Assembly: GCA_963830775.1 (NCBI GenBank)
Contig: CAWHNT010000047.1
Span: 248,001 to 312,000, forward strand
Direction of reading: 5' to 3'
DNA: 64,000 nucleotides
From: CAWHNT01 sp963830775
GTDB lineage: Bacteria > Pseudomonadota > Alphaproteobacteria > Geminicoccales > Geminicoccaceae
Within the stretch, counting starts at the first letter, position 1; each line of letters begins with the position of its first letter. The notes under the pieces are model-generated. The model was not told the DNA's origin and did no database searches. It saw nothing but the letters and a program-made list of their open reading frames with translations. Below, in pieces: positions 32,326 to 42,342 of the stretch. The position numbers and the translations under genes are program-made.

Positions 32326-33225
32326 ATGAACATGGTGCGGACCGGTCTGCTGCTGGCAGCGCTGACCGGCCTGTTCCTGGCCGCGGGCTACCTGCTCGGC
32401 GGCAGCGGCGGGGCGACGATCGCGTTCCTGATCGCCCTGGCGATGAACTTCTTCGCCTGGTGGAGCTCGGACACGATGGTCCTGCGCATGCACGGTGCGC
32501 AGCCCGTGACCCCGGCCAGCGCCCCCGACCTCTACGCGCTGGTGCAGCAGCTGGCTGCCAATGCCGGCCTGCCCACGCCCGCCATCTACCTCATCCACAG
32601 CGACCAGCCGAACGCGTTCGCGACCGGGCGCAGCCCCGAGCGCAGTGCCGTCGCCGTCACGACCGGCATTCTCCGGGCTCTCGACCGCGAGGAGCTGGCC
32701 GGGGTGATCGCGCACGAGCTGGCCCACATCCGCAACCGCGACACCCTGACGATGACGATGGCGGCCACGATCGCCGGTGCGATCGGCTTCCTCGCGAACT
32801 TCGGCTTCTTCTTCGCCGGCTCGTCGGACAACCGGCAGAACCCGCTGGGTCCGATCGGCGCCATCCTGGTCATGATCCTGGCGCCGCTCGCGGCCATGCT
32901 GGTCCAGCTCGCCATCTCGCGCACGCGCGAGTACTCGGCCGACCGGCTGGGGGCCGAGATCTGCGGCCACCCGCGCTGGCTCGCCCGGGCCCTCGCCAAG
33001 ATCGAGCAGCTGGCCGCGGGCCGCGTGATGCCGAGTGCGGAGGCCAACCCGGCCAGCGCGCACCTCTTCATCGTCAACCCGCTGCGCATGGGCGGCGTGG
33101 ACGGCCTGTTCCGCACCCACCCCGCGACCGAGAGGCGGATCGAAGCGCTGCTGGAGCTGGAAGGCAGCCGGCCGGCAGCGGTCCGGCGGGGTGGTCCGTG
33201 GGGGCGGTCGAGTCCTTGGGGTTAA
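32326..33225 (+). CDS. htpX: Membrane zinc metalloprotease HtpX
   Basis: 299 residues. An inner-membrane M48 protease that degrades misfolded membrane proteins. Two N-terminal helices (LLLAALTGLFLAAGYLL; IAFLIALAMNFFAWW), then the zinc motif HELAH in GVIAHELAHIRNRD near residue 130, a further pair of membrane segments, and the third zinc ligand in SRTREYSADRLG. The C-terminus ends in a low-complexity Arg/Gly/Trp tail. The ATG at 32326 follows GGAGTTGG. In other bacteria htpX is stress induced; no clear heat-shock promoter could be read here. Confidence 0.93.
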   Translation: MNMVRTGLLLAALTGLFLAAGYLLGGSGGATIAFLIALAMNFFAWWSSDTMVLRMHGAQPVTPASAPDLYALVQQLAANAGLPTPAIYLIHSDQPNAFATGRSPERSAVAVTTGILRALDREELAGVIAHELAHIRNRDTLTMTMAATIAGAIGFLANFGFFFAGSSDNRQNPLGPIGAILVMILAPLAAMLVQLAISRTREYSADRLGAEICGHPRWLARALAKIEQLAAGRVMPSAEANPASAHLFIVNPLRMGGVDGLFRTHPATERRIEALLELEGSRPAAVRRGGPWGRSSPWG

Positions 33226-33334
33226 GTTCCGCTTAAGCGTTCCCGCCGTAACCTCCGCTCGTCAGCTTCCATGCGAGCGACGATGAGTGAGCACCACCCC
33301 GAGACGCCGGCGCAGAGGAACTGCCGGCCGGCTT

Positions 33335-33960
33335 TCAGGCGGGAGCGCCCAGGCCCAGGCGGGTGCGGAGAGCGATGACATCGACGCCGCCGGCCTGGAG
33401 CTTGCTCTCGGCCTGGCTGCGGACGGCGGCGCAGAAGGCCCGCAGGAAGCGGTCGTGGCCGCAGCTTGCGTCCATCTTGGTGTAGACCAGCTCGTGCTCC
33501 AGGGGCAGCCACGTCTCGAGAGGGGCGAGGTTGTGCTGGACCTGGACCTCGAGATGGTCGAGGGCGCGGGCGAATCGCGCCTCGGGCGTGTGGCCGGCTT
33601 CGAACTCGTGCCAGAGGGCATGCAGCTCGACGCCCGTCGGGTCAGGCAGCATGGCCCTGATCCGCTCGATCGCGGCCTGCTCGGCCCGGCCTTCCCCTCC
33701 TTGCGCGCACCGGTCTCGAAGTAGGGGACATCGCCCGCTTCGGCCTCGACCAGGTCGTGAGCGAGGACGAGCTTCAAGGTCCGCGCGAGGTCGACCGGGT
33801 GCTCGAGATGGGGGCTCATCAGGAGCGCCATGAGCGCCATCTGGAACGTGTGCTCGGCCACGCTCTCCTGCCGGCCGTCGGAGAGCCAGGAATGGCGCAG
33901 CTCGCGCTTCAGCCTCTCGGCGAAGGCCAGGAAGTCGAGGATCAGGGCGATCTCGGTCAC
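33335..33960 (-). pseudogene. HD-domain hydrolase (YfbR-like), frameshifted
   Basis: The first frame carries the HD-domain signature: SVAEHTFQMALMAL, then LAHDLVEAEAGDVPYFE (His-Asp pair). It breaks near 33690 at KEGKAG. The second frame continues MLPDPTGVELHALWHEFEAG to the stop at 33335. Joined, they give about 208 residues, normal for the HD family of 5'-deoxynucleotidases and related phosphohydrolases. The start is a GTG at 33960. Its true substrate is uncertain. It converges with htpX. Confidence 0.78.
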
Positions 33961-33986
33961 GGCGGTCGGGGTCCCGGCCCCACCGG

Positions 33987-35622
33987 TCAGTCCCGCTGGC
34001 GCGGCTGAGGGATCAGTGCCACGGCGGGGCAGCCGGCGTGGGTGCAGCTCTCCACGCAGTCCTTCAGCCGTCGGTCCGCATTGCCTCGGAACCGCCCACC
34101 TGCCACCGGGAAGGTCGCGATCAGCCGGTCCAGATCGGCGAAGTCGATCCGGCCGTTGCGGTCGAGGTCGCAGCTCTTGGGCTTCTTGACGAGGCCACCC
34201 TTGTATTTCTCCTTGGCGCGTCCGCCCACCAGCTCGAGCGCCCCCTTGTCGAACTGCGCCTGCTGTGGACGGGCCACGCCGCGCTGGTCGACATTGATCC
34301 CGGCATTGCCGCCGGTCTCGATGGCCGGGCTCCCGGGCAGCGGCGGAATGGAGCGCGTGAAGCCGCCATAATAGCCCAGAGTACCGAGCTGGGCGTCGGT
34401 GTCCTCGACGTCGCCGAAACCAGAGATCTGGCAGCTCTTGTCGTCGGCGAGGTTCTCGCTTGCCGACTCCGGCAGGTTGAAGCCGCCACAGTTCGAAGGC
34501 TCGTTCTCGGCGAGGATCACGTTCTCCAGCTCCACCTCTGGGTCGCCGAAGAGGAAGATCCCTCCCCCGTCGTTAGTGGCGCGGTTGCGGGCAATCGTGA
34601 CATGCGTCATCGACACGCCGTTCAGGCTCGAGGAACCCACGCCACCCCCGTCCTGCGCCAGGTTGCCCTCGATCGTGGTGTTCGTGACCACGTGATCGCC
34701 AACGCCCAGCCAGGCCCCGCCGCCGATACCGCCAAGAGCGGGAGAACTCCGCACCCCAACTGCCTGCGAGGTTATGGCCGATCCAGCTCTGGTCCACATC
34801 CGCACCGGCGCTGGCATAAACCCCAGCGCCCCTGGGCGCGCCCGGTCCCGTCGCGGCATTGCCATAGACGATCACCTCGTCAAGGCGAGGGCGATCGCCG
34901 CTCGTGAAGGAGGGCAGGGCGATGCCTCCACCCAGTATCTCCGCCGAGTTGGTGATGATGATGCTGCGCTCGATCAGAACGCCTCGCTCCGAGGCTCCGG
35001 CATCCAGGCCACCGCCGTCGAAGCCATCCGAGACGTTCAGGCTCACGATGGATGACCGGAGCTCCAGCGGGCCGGCCTCGATGCCGATCCCGCTCGCGGC
35101 ACTCAGACCAGCGCCGTCGCCGAAGGCTTGGTTTCGGGTCACGATGATCCGTCTGGCGGTAACGGCACTGGCAAAGCGCAGGCCGCCGCCATCATCGTCC
35201 AGAAGTCGCCGCCGGTGATGGTCAGGTCCTCTAGGATGAGGGTGCGCGGGTTGGCGGCTGTGGTCACCTGGTCGAGGACCCGGTCGATGCCGTTCGCGTC
35301 GATGATCGAGAGGTAGGCGTTCACGGCCCTGATCGTCAGGTTCCGCGTGATGTCGAGGTCGCCGGTCGCCAAGTCATCCTCGCCAACACCGGGGATGGAA
35401 AGCTCGTGCACACCGGCGGCGAGGTTGATCACGTCGGATCCCGCCAGCGCGTTCGTCTCCTGCACGGCGGCGCGCAGCGTGCAGGTGCCGCGCGGTGGCA
35501 CAGACGCCGTTGCCCGGTGCCGCGTCCACCCTATCGGTCAGATCGTTGACGTTGAAGGTTGCGGCCTGGGCCGAAACCTGACCCAGCACGATGCCGGCCA
35601 CCAACGGAGCCGTGAGGCGCAT
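33987..35622 (-). pseudogene. Secreted beta-helix protein (CSLREA / choice-of-anchor Q), three frameshifts
   Basis: Four frame segments join into one extracellular protein of about 540 residues. The signal peptide LTAPLVAGIVLGQVSAQAA is followed by FNVNDLTDRVDAAPGN and the CSLREA-like block TCTLRAAVQETNALAG. Then come right-handed beta-helix repeats with many Asn/Gly turns (TIEGNLAQDGGGVG) and a late block QLGTLGYYGGFTRSIP typical of choice-of-anchor Q domains. The C-terminus has a dockerin/EF-hand-like loop, DLDRNGRIDFADLD. Breaks are near 35495, 35185 and 34745. It is probably a surface or secreted adhesin-like protein; function unknown. Confidence 0.7.
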
Positions 35623-35765
35623 GATTTCCTCCCCTATCCACGCCTTTGTCGTCGTTCCGGCGCCCAACTCACGTCGCGTCGCCGGAGCGTTCGGTCGTTT
35701 TCACAGGGGCAACATATAGTAGGCCAATGCAAGTGTGTGGATTAAAACTAGCGGGTGTCAATCAC

Positions 35766-36707
35766 GTGCGCATCATCCATCTGCGGGCGACACCCGTTAA
35801 CATCCCGCTCGTGGCGCCGATGTGGTGGACGGGTGGGCTCTACCCGGGCACCTCGAAGATCGCCATCGAGATTGAGACCGATCAGGGGCTGGTGGGCCTT
35901 GGCGAGGCGCCCTCGACCGAGGTGCTGCGGACCGTCGAGGCCATGGGCGAGCGGCTCGTGGGCCGGGACCCACTCGTTATTGCGGCCTGCGAGGCCCTGT
36001 GCGTGCCGCCGTGGCAGATCGTGCAGAACACCGACGATGCCTCGGCGGTGGCGATCCGCTGCTCGAGAATCCGCACGGTGCGGCTCCTGCGCGAGGCGCT
36101 TGGGCCGGAAGCGATGCTGCGGCTCAACTCCAACATGCAGTGGTCGCTGCCGACGGCACCGCCGGATCCTGCGCGAGATCAGCCCTACGACGTCCGCAAC
36201 GACGAGGACCCGGTTGCAAGCTTCGAGGAGATGCAGGCCCTGCGCCGGCACTCGGGGATCCCGTTCTCTTCGCACATCCCGGACCTCAGGCGCGCCGTGG
36301 CTCTGGGCGTCCCCGACTTCCTCGTCACCAACTTCGCCATGCTAGGCGGCATCGGGCGTGCCGTACGCTTCATCGGCGCCTGCGAGGCGATGGGGGTGGG
36401 CTTCTGGTGCTACTCGGGCGATGCCGGCATCTGCACCGCGCCGTATCTCCATGTCTCGGCCGCCATGCCCTGGATCACCGAGCCCAGCCAGTCGCTCTTC
36501 CGCTGGCAGGCGGGCGATGTGATCGAGGGCGGGCCGTTCTGGCAGAAGGACAATGTCGTGCCGGTGCCGGAAGGACCGGGACTCGGCGTGATGCTCGATC
36601 GGGAGGCGCTGGCCCGCTGGCACGAGCATTTCGTCGAGCACGGACCGCTGGACCACTTCCACGATCCCGACCGGCCCGGCCGTTATCGCCGGCTGCCCTT
36701 GGCCTGA
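35766..36707 (+). pseudogene. Enolase-superfamily (mandelate racemase/glucarate dehydratase-like) gene with internal deletion
   Basis: The start RIIHLRATPVNIPL and GLVGLGEAP, and the end with SSHIPDLRRAVALG, NFAMLGGIGRAVRF and FWCYSGDAGICTAPYL, match the superfamily. Between QNTDDASAV and TVRLLREALGPEA about 90-100 residues are missing, including the region expected to carry the Lys-x-Lys base and part of the barrel. PTAPPDPARDQPYD looks like a compensated pair of small frameshifts (expected RRILREI-like sequence). GTG 35766 fits the conserved start; ATG 35727 is also in frame. It is unlikely to be active. Confidence 0.7.
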
Positions 36708-36738
36708 GAGCCCTTCGGGCCGCTGCACCAGCCTCGCC

Positions 36739-36765
36739 CGTCATACCCGCCCGTGGGGCATGACG
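36739..36765. repeat. Short CGTCAT...ATGACG hairpin between convergent genes
   Basis: CGTCATACCCGC and GGGGCATGACG form an imperfect stem. It shares the outer CGTCAT/ATGACG signature with the palindrome at 3661-3738 and sits between the enolase-like gene and the phaC stop. Confidence 0.45.
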
Positions 36766-36779
36766 ATCGTCAACGGCAC

Positions 36780-38594
36780 TCAGCGCGCCTTGATCTTCAC
36801 GTACGAGCCCGGGGCATCCTCGATCACCGGCAGCTTGCCGTCGCCGGGCTTGCGGGCCGGGACCTTGGGGCCGCTGTAGGGGACGTTCCAGGCCGACCAG
36901 TCGGGCCACCACGAGCCGGGATGCTGGGTGGCACCCTCGAGGAAGGCATCGGGCGTGGCCGGCAGCTCGTCGTTGGTCCAGAAGCCGTACTTGTTGGCGC
37001 CCGGCGGGTTGACCACGCCCGCGATGTGACCCGAGCCCGCGAGCACGAACCGCTTCGGGCCCTGGTAGACCTGCGTGGCGGCGTAGGTGCTGGTCCAGGG
37101 TGCGATGTGGTCCTCGCGGGTGCTGACCCAGTAGACCGGGACCTTGATCTTGCGCAGGTCGATCGGCACGCCGGCGAGTGTTACCGCATTCGGCTCGATC
37201 AGCTTGTTCTCGTGGTAGCACTTGCGCAGGTAGAAGCTGTGCATGGTGGCCGGCATGCGCGTGTTGTCGGAGTTCCAGTAGAGAAGATCGAACGGGAATG
37301 GCTCCTTCCCGAGCAGGTAGTTGTTGATGACGAACGACCAGATCAGGTCGTTGGCGCGGAGCAGGTTGAAGGTGCTCGCCATCTCGGCCCCCTCGAGATA
37401 GCCTCGCTTCGTCATCTGCTCCTCGAGGCTCCTGAGCTGCTCCTCGTCCATGAAGATGCCAAGCTCGCCCGGGTCGCTGAAATCGACCAGGGTGGTGAAG
37501 AAGGTGCAGGCCTTGATCCGGTTGTCACGCTTGGTCGCCATGTAGGCCAGCGTGGAGGCCATCAGCGTCCCGCCCAGGCAGTAGCCGATGCCGGTGATCT
37601 CCTTCTCGCCCGTCGCCTCTTCGATCGCGTCCAGCGCCGCCAGCGGCCCTTCCAGCATGTAGTCTTCGAAGGATTTGTGCGCGAGCTGCTTGTCCGGGTT
37701 GACCCAGGACAGGACGAAGGTCGTGAAGCCCTGGTCCGTGCAGAACTTGATGAAGCTGTTCTTTGGCTGCAGATCCAGAATGTAGAACTTGTTGATCCAT
37801 GGCGGCACGATCATCAGTGGCCGCTTGTAGACCTGCTCGGTCGTGGGTTCATACTGCAGGAGCTGCATAAGCTCGTTCTGGTAAACCACCTTGCCCGGCG
37901 TAGTGGCGATGTTCCGGCCAAGCTCGAAGGCGTCGGTGTCCGTCATCTTGATCTTGAGGCGGCCTTTGCCGGCCTCGAGATCCTCCAGCATGTTCTTGAG
38001 GCCGCGGAGCAGGTTCTCGCCCCGGGTCTCGACCGTGGCGCGCAGCACCTCGGGGTTCGTCATCACGAAGTTGGAGGGGGCCAGCGCATCGACGAACTGG
38101 CGGGTGTAGAACTCGACCTTCTGCTGCTGCCTGTCGGGCACGCCGCCATTGTCGCTGGCGGCCTTCAGCATGAAGCGGGCGCTGAGCAGGTAGGACTGCT
38201 TGATGAAGTCGAAGAGGGGGTTCTCGTTCCAGGCCGGGTCCTTGAAGCGGCGGTCGGCCCGGTCCGGTGCGATCACCGGCTCGACCTCCTGGCCCATCAT
38301 GCGCTGCGCCGTGCCCTGCCACAGCCGCATATAGTCGTGCCAGAGCTCGAACTGGTGATTGAAGAGATCGCCCGGTTGGCTGACCCAGCGCTGCAGCAGC
38401 TCCAGGAACGTGTTGCCGAGCTGGCGCCCGTCCATCCCGGGCCCGCCATTGCCGTTCGCGAGCTCGTGGTGGCGCGCCAGGAAATCCTCAACCAGGCTCC
38501 GGCTCTTCCCGGCGATCTCGCCCAGGATCTTCATCACCTGCTCGGCCTGCTCGGCCGAGGCCGCCATCGCCGGTTGTTGCTCGGCCATGCTCAT
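36780..38594 (-). CDS. phaC: Class I poly(3-hydroxyalkanoate) synthase
   Basis: About 604 residues. It polymerises 3-hydroxyacyl-CoA into storage granules. N-terminal PhaC_N region with FDFIKQSYLLSARFM and VVYQNELMQLLQY; catalytic Cys in the lipase-like box GIGYCLGGTL near residue 310; Asp in VSTREDHIAPW; His in LAGSGHIAGVVNPP. This length and layout are those of class I enzymes. ATG 38594 (MSMAEQQ) is chosen; ATG 38588 is also possible. No phasin or phaAB lies beside it. Confidence 0.94.
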   Translation of the reverse strand: MSMAEQQPAMAASAEQAEQVMKILGEIAGKSRSLVEDFLARHHELANGNGGPGMDGRQLGNTFLELLQRWVSQPGDLFNHQFELWHDYMRLWQGTAQRMMGQEVEPVIAPDRADRRFKDPAWNENPLFDFIKQSYLLSARFMLKAASDNGGVPDRQQQKVEFYTRQFVDALAPSNFVMTNPEVLRATVETRGENLLRGLKNMLEDLEAGKGRLKIKMTDTDAFELGRNIATTPGKVVYQNELMQLLQYEPTTEQVYKRPLMIVPPWINKFYILDLQPKNSFIKFCTDQGFTTFVLSWVNPDKQLAHKSFEDYMLEGPLAALDAIEEATGEKEITGIGYCLGGTLMASTLAYMATKRDNRIKACTFFTTLVDFSDPGELGIFMDEEQLRSLEEQMTKRGYLEGAEMASTFNLLRANDLIWSFVINNYLLGKEPFPFDLLYWNSDNTRMPATMHSFYLRKCYHENKLIEPNAVTLAGVPIDLRKIKVPVYWVSTREDHIAPWTSTYAATQVYQGPKRFVLAGSGHIAGVVNPPGANKYGFWTNDELPATPDAFLEGATQHPGSWWPDWSAWNVPYSGPKVPARKPGDGKLPVIEDAPGSYVKIKAR

Positions 38595-38776
38595 ACCCCT
38601 ATCATCCCCAGCGGGACGCCCGCCGGCCCTCGCATCGGGCACCGTTCACGTGATTGGCCCCGTGGCCGGCGCTGCCGCCGGTCACGTTCTTTGCTTCCTC
38701 AGATCGTCGGACCGTCTGTAAGATCACGCTTCTAGACAACAGGTCCGCAACCGCCAACGCCCGGCCACCTGCACGC

Positions 38777-39709
38777 ATGCCGCAGCAGCTCTGCAACTTT
38801 CCCGGCTCGACCGGGTTCCGGCGGACACGAGGTCGCGCGCCGGCGGCGGCCGCTCTCCTCTTCCTGCTCGCGACGGCCTGCAGGCAGGCCCCGGCGCCGA
38901 CGCAACCCGCCTCCGCCGATGTGTCCGGCGCGCCATACCCTACGCTCGACACGGTGCCTCCGCGCCCGCAGCTCGGCTACAGCCTGGAGCAGCGCCGTGC
39001 GATCGAGGGCCAGCTGGCCGGCGACCGCGAGCACGCCGCCTACATGGAGGCGGTCCTCGACTACGAGACCGGCCGCACCAGCACCCCACCGCCGCCGCCT
39101 CCGGCCTCGAGCCGGGCCGAGACCAAGCCGAAGGCACCCTCGGCGGCCAAGGAGCGCGTGCGCGGGCCCGGCGACAGTCCCGAGGTCGAGGAATTCGTCG
39201 CGGACGCGCTCGAGCGCGATCGCGACGACGGCGAGCTCAAGGACTTCATCCGCAAGCTGGAGCGGCCGGTCCCCGGGCGCAGGGAAGGGGACAGCATGGC
39301 TGCTGCCCTGGGCCTGGCTGCCGAGCCGGCCGCCGGTACCTCGGGCAGCCCGTCGGGGAGCTCGGGCCTGCAACGGTTCGGCGGCTTCCTGGGCGGCCTC
39401 CTGGGCACGGCGGCACCTGCCGACCCGCAGCCTGCCGGGGGGACCGTGGTCGGGCATGTCGCCTTCGCGCCGGCGTCGCAGAGCCTGCCCGCCGGGGCGG
39501 ACGACGAGCTGGCGCGGGCGCTGGCCAAGGCCCGCGACGCCGCGGCGAGCTTGCGGATCACGGGCGGCGGCAGCCTCGCGGAAGCCCGTACGCGGGCCGT
39601 GGCCGAGGCGCTGACGAGGCTCGGCGCGGCACCAGGGCAGCTCGATGTCGCACCCGGCGGGGAGGGTGAGGACGTGCGCCTGACCCTGACGCCTCGTCGC
39701 GGCGCCTGA
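38777..39709 (+). CDS. Hypothetical lipoprotein
   Basis: About 310 residues. A hydrophobic stretch ending LLFLLATAC is a lipobox-like signal, followed by proline-rich and charged low-complexity regions (STPPPPPPASSRAETK). There is a glycine-rich patch (GGFLGGLLGT) and a C-terminal segment VGHVAFAPASQSLPAGADD with EARTRAVAEALTRLGA. The last part resembles a short OmpA-C-type peptidoglycan-binding module, but the match is weak. The start at 38777 is chosen to place the signal at the N-terminus; an earlier ATG at 38654 is open. Function unknown. Confidence 0.6.
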   Translation: MPQQLCNFPGSTGFRRTRGRAPAAAALLFLLATACRQAPAPTQPASADVSGAPYPTLDTVPPRPQLGYSLEQRRAIEGQLAGDREHAAYMEAVLDYETGRTSTPPPPPPASSRAETKPKAPSAAKERVRGPGDSPEVEEFVADALERDRDDGELKDFIRKLERPVPGRREGDSMAAALGLAAEPAAGTSGSPSGSSGLQRFGGFLGGLLGTAAPADPQPAGGTVVGHVAFAPASQSLPAGADDELARALAKARDAAASLRITGGGSLAEARTRAVAEALTRLGAAPGQLDVAPGGEGEDVRLTLTPRRGA

Positions 39710-39791
39710 GCCGAGGGTGCCCGACCATACCGGGCTGTGCTAGACAGCGTCGGCCACTGCCGGTGCTGGGCCGGCGCATCAGGGTCCGGGC

Positions 39792-42311
39792 ATGTCCGAT
39801 CTGGAATTTCACCGCATCAGGCGTCTGCCGCCTTATGTTTTCGCCGAGGTCAACCGGCTGAAGGCGCAGGCCCGAGCTGCCGGCCGCGACATCATCGATC
39901 TCGGCATGGGCAACCCCGACCTGCCCACGCCGCCGCACATTGTGGACAAGCTCGTGGAGACGGTGCGGGACGGCAAGACGCACCGCTACTCCGCCTCACG
40001 TGGCATCCCGGGCCTGCGTCGCGCCTGGTCCGGCTACTATGCAAGGCGCTTCGGCGTCCGCGTCGACCCCGAGACCCAGGTCTGCGTCACGCTGGGCTCG
40101 AAGGAGGGGCTGGCCAACCTGGCGCAGGCGATCACCGCCCCGGGCGACACGATCCTGACGCCCAACCCGAGCTACCCGATCCACCCTTACGGCTTCATCA
40201 TCGCCGGGGCCGCCATCCGCCACGTGCCCTTCGGGCCGGGCATCGACCTGATGCGCGAGCTGGCGCATGCCGCCGAGCACTCGGTGCCTGCTCCCACGGC
40301 CGTGGTGCTGAACTTCCCTTCCAACCCCACCGCATTGGTGTGCGACCTCGACTTCTACCGCGAGGTGGTGGCCTGGGCCCGTCGGCAGGAGATCTATCTC
40401 CTGTCCGACATCGCCTATGCCGAGCTCTATTTCGACGCACCTCCGCCCTCGATCCTCGAGGTGCCGGGTGCTTTCGACGTGGCGGTGGAGTTCGGCTCCC
40501 TCTCCAAGACCTATTCCATGCCTGGCTGGCGGATCGGCTTCGCCGCCGGCAACGAGCGCCTGATCGGGGCGCTCACCCGGATCAAGTCCTACCTCGACTA
40601 CGGTGCCTTCACGCCCATCCAGGTGGCGGCGACCACCGCCCTCAACGGCCCGCAGGACTGCGTCGACGAGGTCCGCCGGATCTATCGCGAGCGGCGTGAC
40701 GTGCTGGTGGATGGGCTGGCCAAGGCAGGCTGGGCAGTGCCACGGCCTGCCGCCACCATGTTCTGCTGGGCCCCCATTCCGGAACCTTTGCGCGCCAAGG
40801 GCTCTCTGGCGTTCTCCAAGCTGCTCCTGGAGGAGGCCGACGTGGCCGTGAGCCCCGGCATCGGCTTTGGCGAGTATGGCGACGGGTTCGTCCGCATGGC
40901 CGTGGTGGAGAACAAGCACCGCCTCCGCCAGGCCGTGCGCAGCATCAGGCTGTTCATGCAGCGCCATGGTGCGGTGGAACTCGGCACCGCGCCGCGAGCT
41001 GGCGGTGGCCTGAGGCGCATGGCCTCGCAGCTGCGGATCGGCTTGGCCGGCCTCGGCACCGTAGGCGGCGGGGTGCTGGCCCTGCTCCGGGCCAACCCCG
41101 ACCTGCTCGAGGCCCGTACCGGCACGCAGCTCGAGGTCGTGGCGGTTTCCGCACGCGACCCGGCAAAACGGCGTGATCTCGACCTGGCAGGCCTGCGCTG
41201 GCACGCCGACCCGCGCAGCCTGGCAGAGGATCCCGAGGTCGATCTCGTCTGCGAGCTGATCGGCGGCGAGGCGGGGCCGGCCCTCGATCTGGCCCGCGCC
41301 ACGCTGCGCCGGGGCCGGGGCTTGGTCACAGCCAACAAGGCGATGCTGGCGCTGCATGGCGGCGAACTGGCGGCCCTGGCCGAGGCCGGCGGGGCACCGC
41401 TCGCCTTCGAGGCCGCGGTCGCGGGCGGCATCCCGATCGTCAAAGCCCTGCGGGAAGGGCTAGCCGGTAACCGGATCCTGCGCGTCTATGGGATCCTCAA
41501 CGGCACCTGCAACTACATCCTCACCCAGATGCGCGAGACCGGCCGTGACTTCGCGGCCGTCCTCGCCGAGGCGCAAGGGCTGGGCTATGCCGAGGCCGAC
41601 CCGGGCGTGGACGTCGACGGCATCGACGCCGCGCACAAGCTGGCCATCCTGGCCTCGCTCGCCTTCGGCGGACGGCCCCGCTTCGACGCCATCCACATCG
41701 AAGGCATCCGCCATGTCGGGGCCATGGACATCGCGTTCGCGGACGAGCTCGGCTACCGGATCAAGCTCCTGGGTGTGGCCCGGATGACGCCGCACGGGCT
41801 GGAACAGCGGCTGCACCCCTGCATGGTGCCGGTCGACTCGCCGATCGGCCAGGTCGAGGGTGTCTTCAACGGGGTCGTGGTCGAGGGCGATCGGGTCGGC
41901 ACGGTGATGTTCGAGGGCCGCGGGGCAGGGGCCGGGCCCACCGCCTCGGCGGTGGTGGCCGACATCATGGACCTTGCCCGCGGCCTGCGGCTGCCGCCTT
42001 TCGGCGTCCCCAGCGCCCGGCTGAGGGAGCATGCCGTCTCGCCGATGGCCGCGCACGAGGGCCGCTACTACATCCGCCTCATGGTCCTCGACCGCCCGGG
42101 CGTGCTGGCGGACATCTCGGCCGTGCTCCGCGACCAGGAGGTCTCGATCGAATCCTTGATCCAGCGCGGGCGCAACCCGGACCAGCCGGTGCCGATCGTG
42201 CTGACGAGCCACGATACCAGCGAGGCGGCGATGCGCGGCGCGCTCGACCGCATCGCGCAGCTTGCCGCTGTGTTGGAGCCGCCACGGATGATCCGCATCG
42301 AGCGCCCGTGA
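39792..42311 (+). CDS. Aminotransferase fused to homoserine dehydrogenase
   Basis: 839 residues in one open frame. Residues 1 to ~400 are a class I/II aminotransferase of the AlaC type (DLGMGNPDLPTPPHI; PLP lysine in GSLSKTYSMPGWRIGF). A short linker, ELGTAPRAGGGLRR, leads into MASQLRIGLAGLGTVGGG. This starts a full homoserine dehydrogenase, with NGTCNYILTQM, GYAEADPGVDVDGIDAAHK and a C-terminal ACT domain (VLDRPGVLADISAVL). The enzymes normally are separate neighbours in this order. A TGA sits in the +1 frame just before the Hom ATG (~41020), so a single-base indel could have joined two genes. Hom reduces aspartate semialdehyde for threonine/methionine synthesis. Confidence 0.85.
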   Translation: MSDLEFHRIRRLPPYVFAEVNRLKAQARAAGRDIIDLGMGNPDLPTPPHIVDKLVETVRDGKTHRYSASRGIPGLRRAWSGYYARRFGVRVDPETQVCVTLGSKEGLANLAQAITAPGDTILTPNPSYPIHPYGFIIAGAAIRHVPFGPGIDLMRELAHAAEHSVPAPTAVVLNFPSNPTALVCDLDFYREVVAWARRQEIYLLSDIAYAELYFDAPPPSILEVPGAFDVAVEFGSLSKTYSMPGWRIGFAAGNERLIGALTRIKSYLDYGAFTPIQVAATTALNGPQDCVDEVRRIYRERRDVLVDGLAKAGWAVPRPAATMFCWAPIPEPLRAKGSLAFSKLLLEEADVAVSPGIGFGEYGDGFVRMAVVENKHRLRQAVRSIRLFMQRHGAVELGTAPRAGGGLRRMASQLRIGLAGLGTVGGGVLALLRANPDLLEARTGTQLEVVAVSARDPAKRRDLDLAGLRWHADPRSLAEDPEVDLVCELIGGEAGPALDLARATLRRGRGLVTANKAMLALHGGELAALAEAGGAPLAFEAAVAGGIPIVKALREGLAGNRILRVYGILNGTCNYILTQMRETGRDFAAVLAEAQGLGYAEADPGVDVDGIDAAHKLAILASLAFGGRPRFDAIHIEGIRHVGAMDIAFADELGYRIKLLGVARMTPHGLEQRLHPCMVPVDSPIGQVEGVFNGVVVEGDRVGTVMFEGRGAGAGPTASAVVADIMDLARGLRLPPFGVPSARLREHAVSPMAAHEGRYYIRLMVLDRPGVLADISAVLRDQEVSIESLIQRGRNPDQPVPIVLTSHDTSEAAMRGALDRIAQLAAVLEPPRMIRIERP

Positions 42312-42342
42312 GCCGGCCAGATCAGGAGAGGGGTGGAGGGGA

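Noticed and set aside
36753..38735. A 660-residue plus-strand open frame opposite phaC
   Set aside because: The reverse strand encodes a complete PHA synthase with its catalytic triad; the plus frame is a by-product of codon bias.
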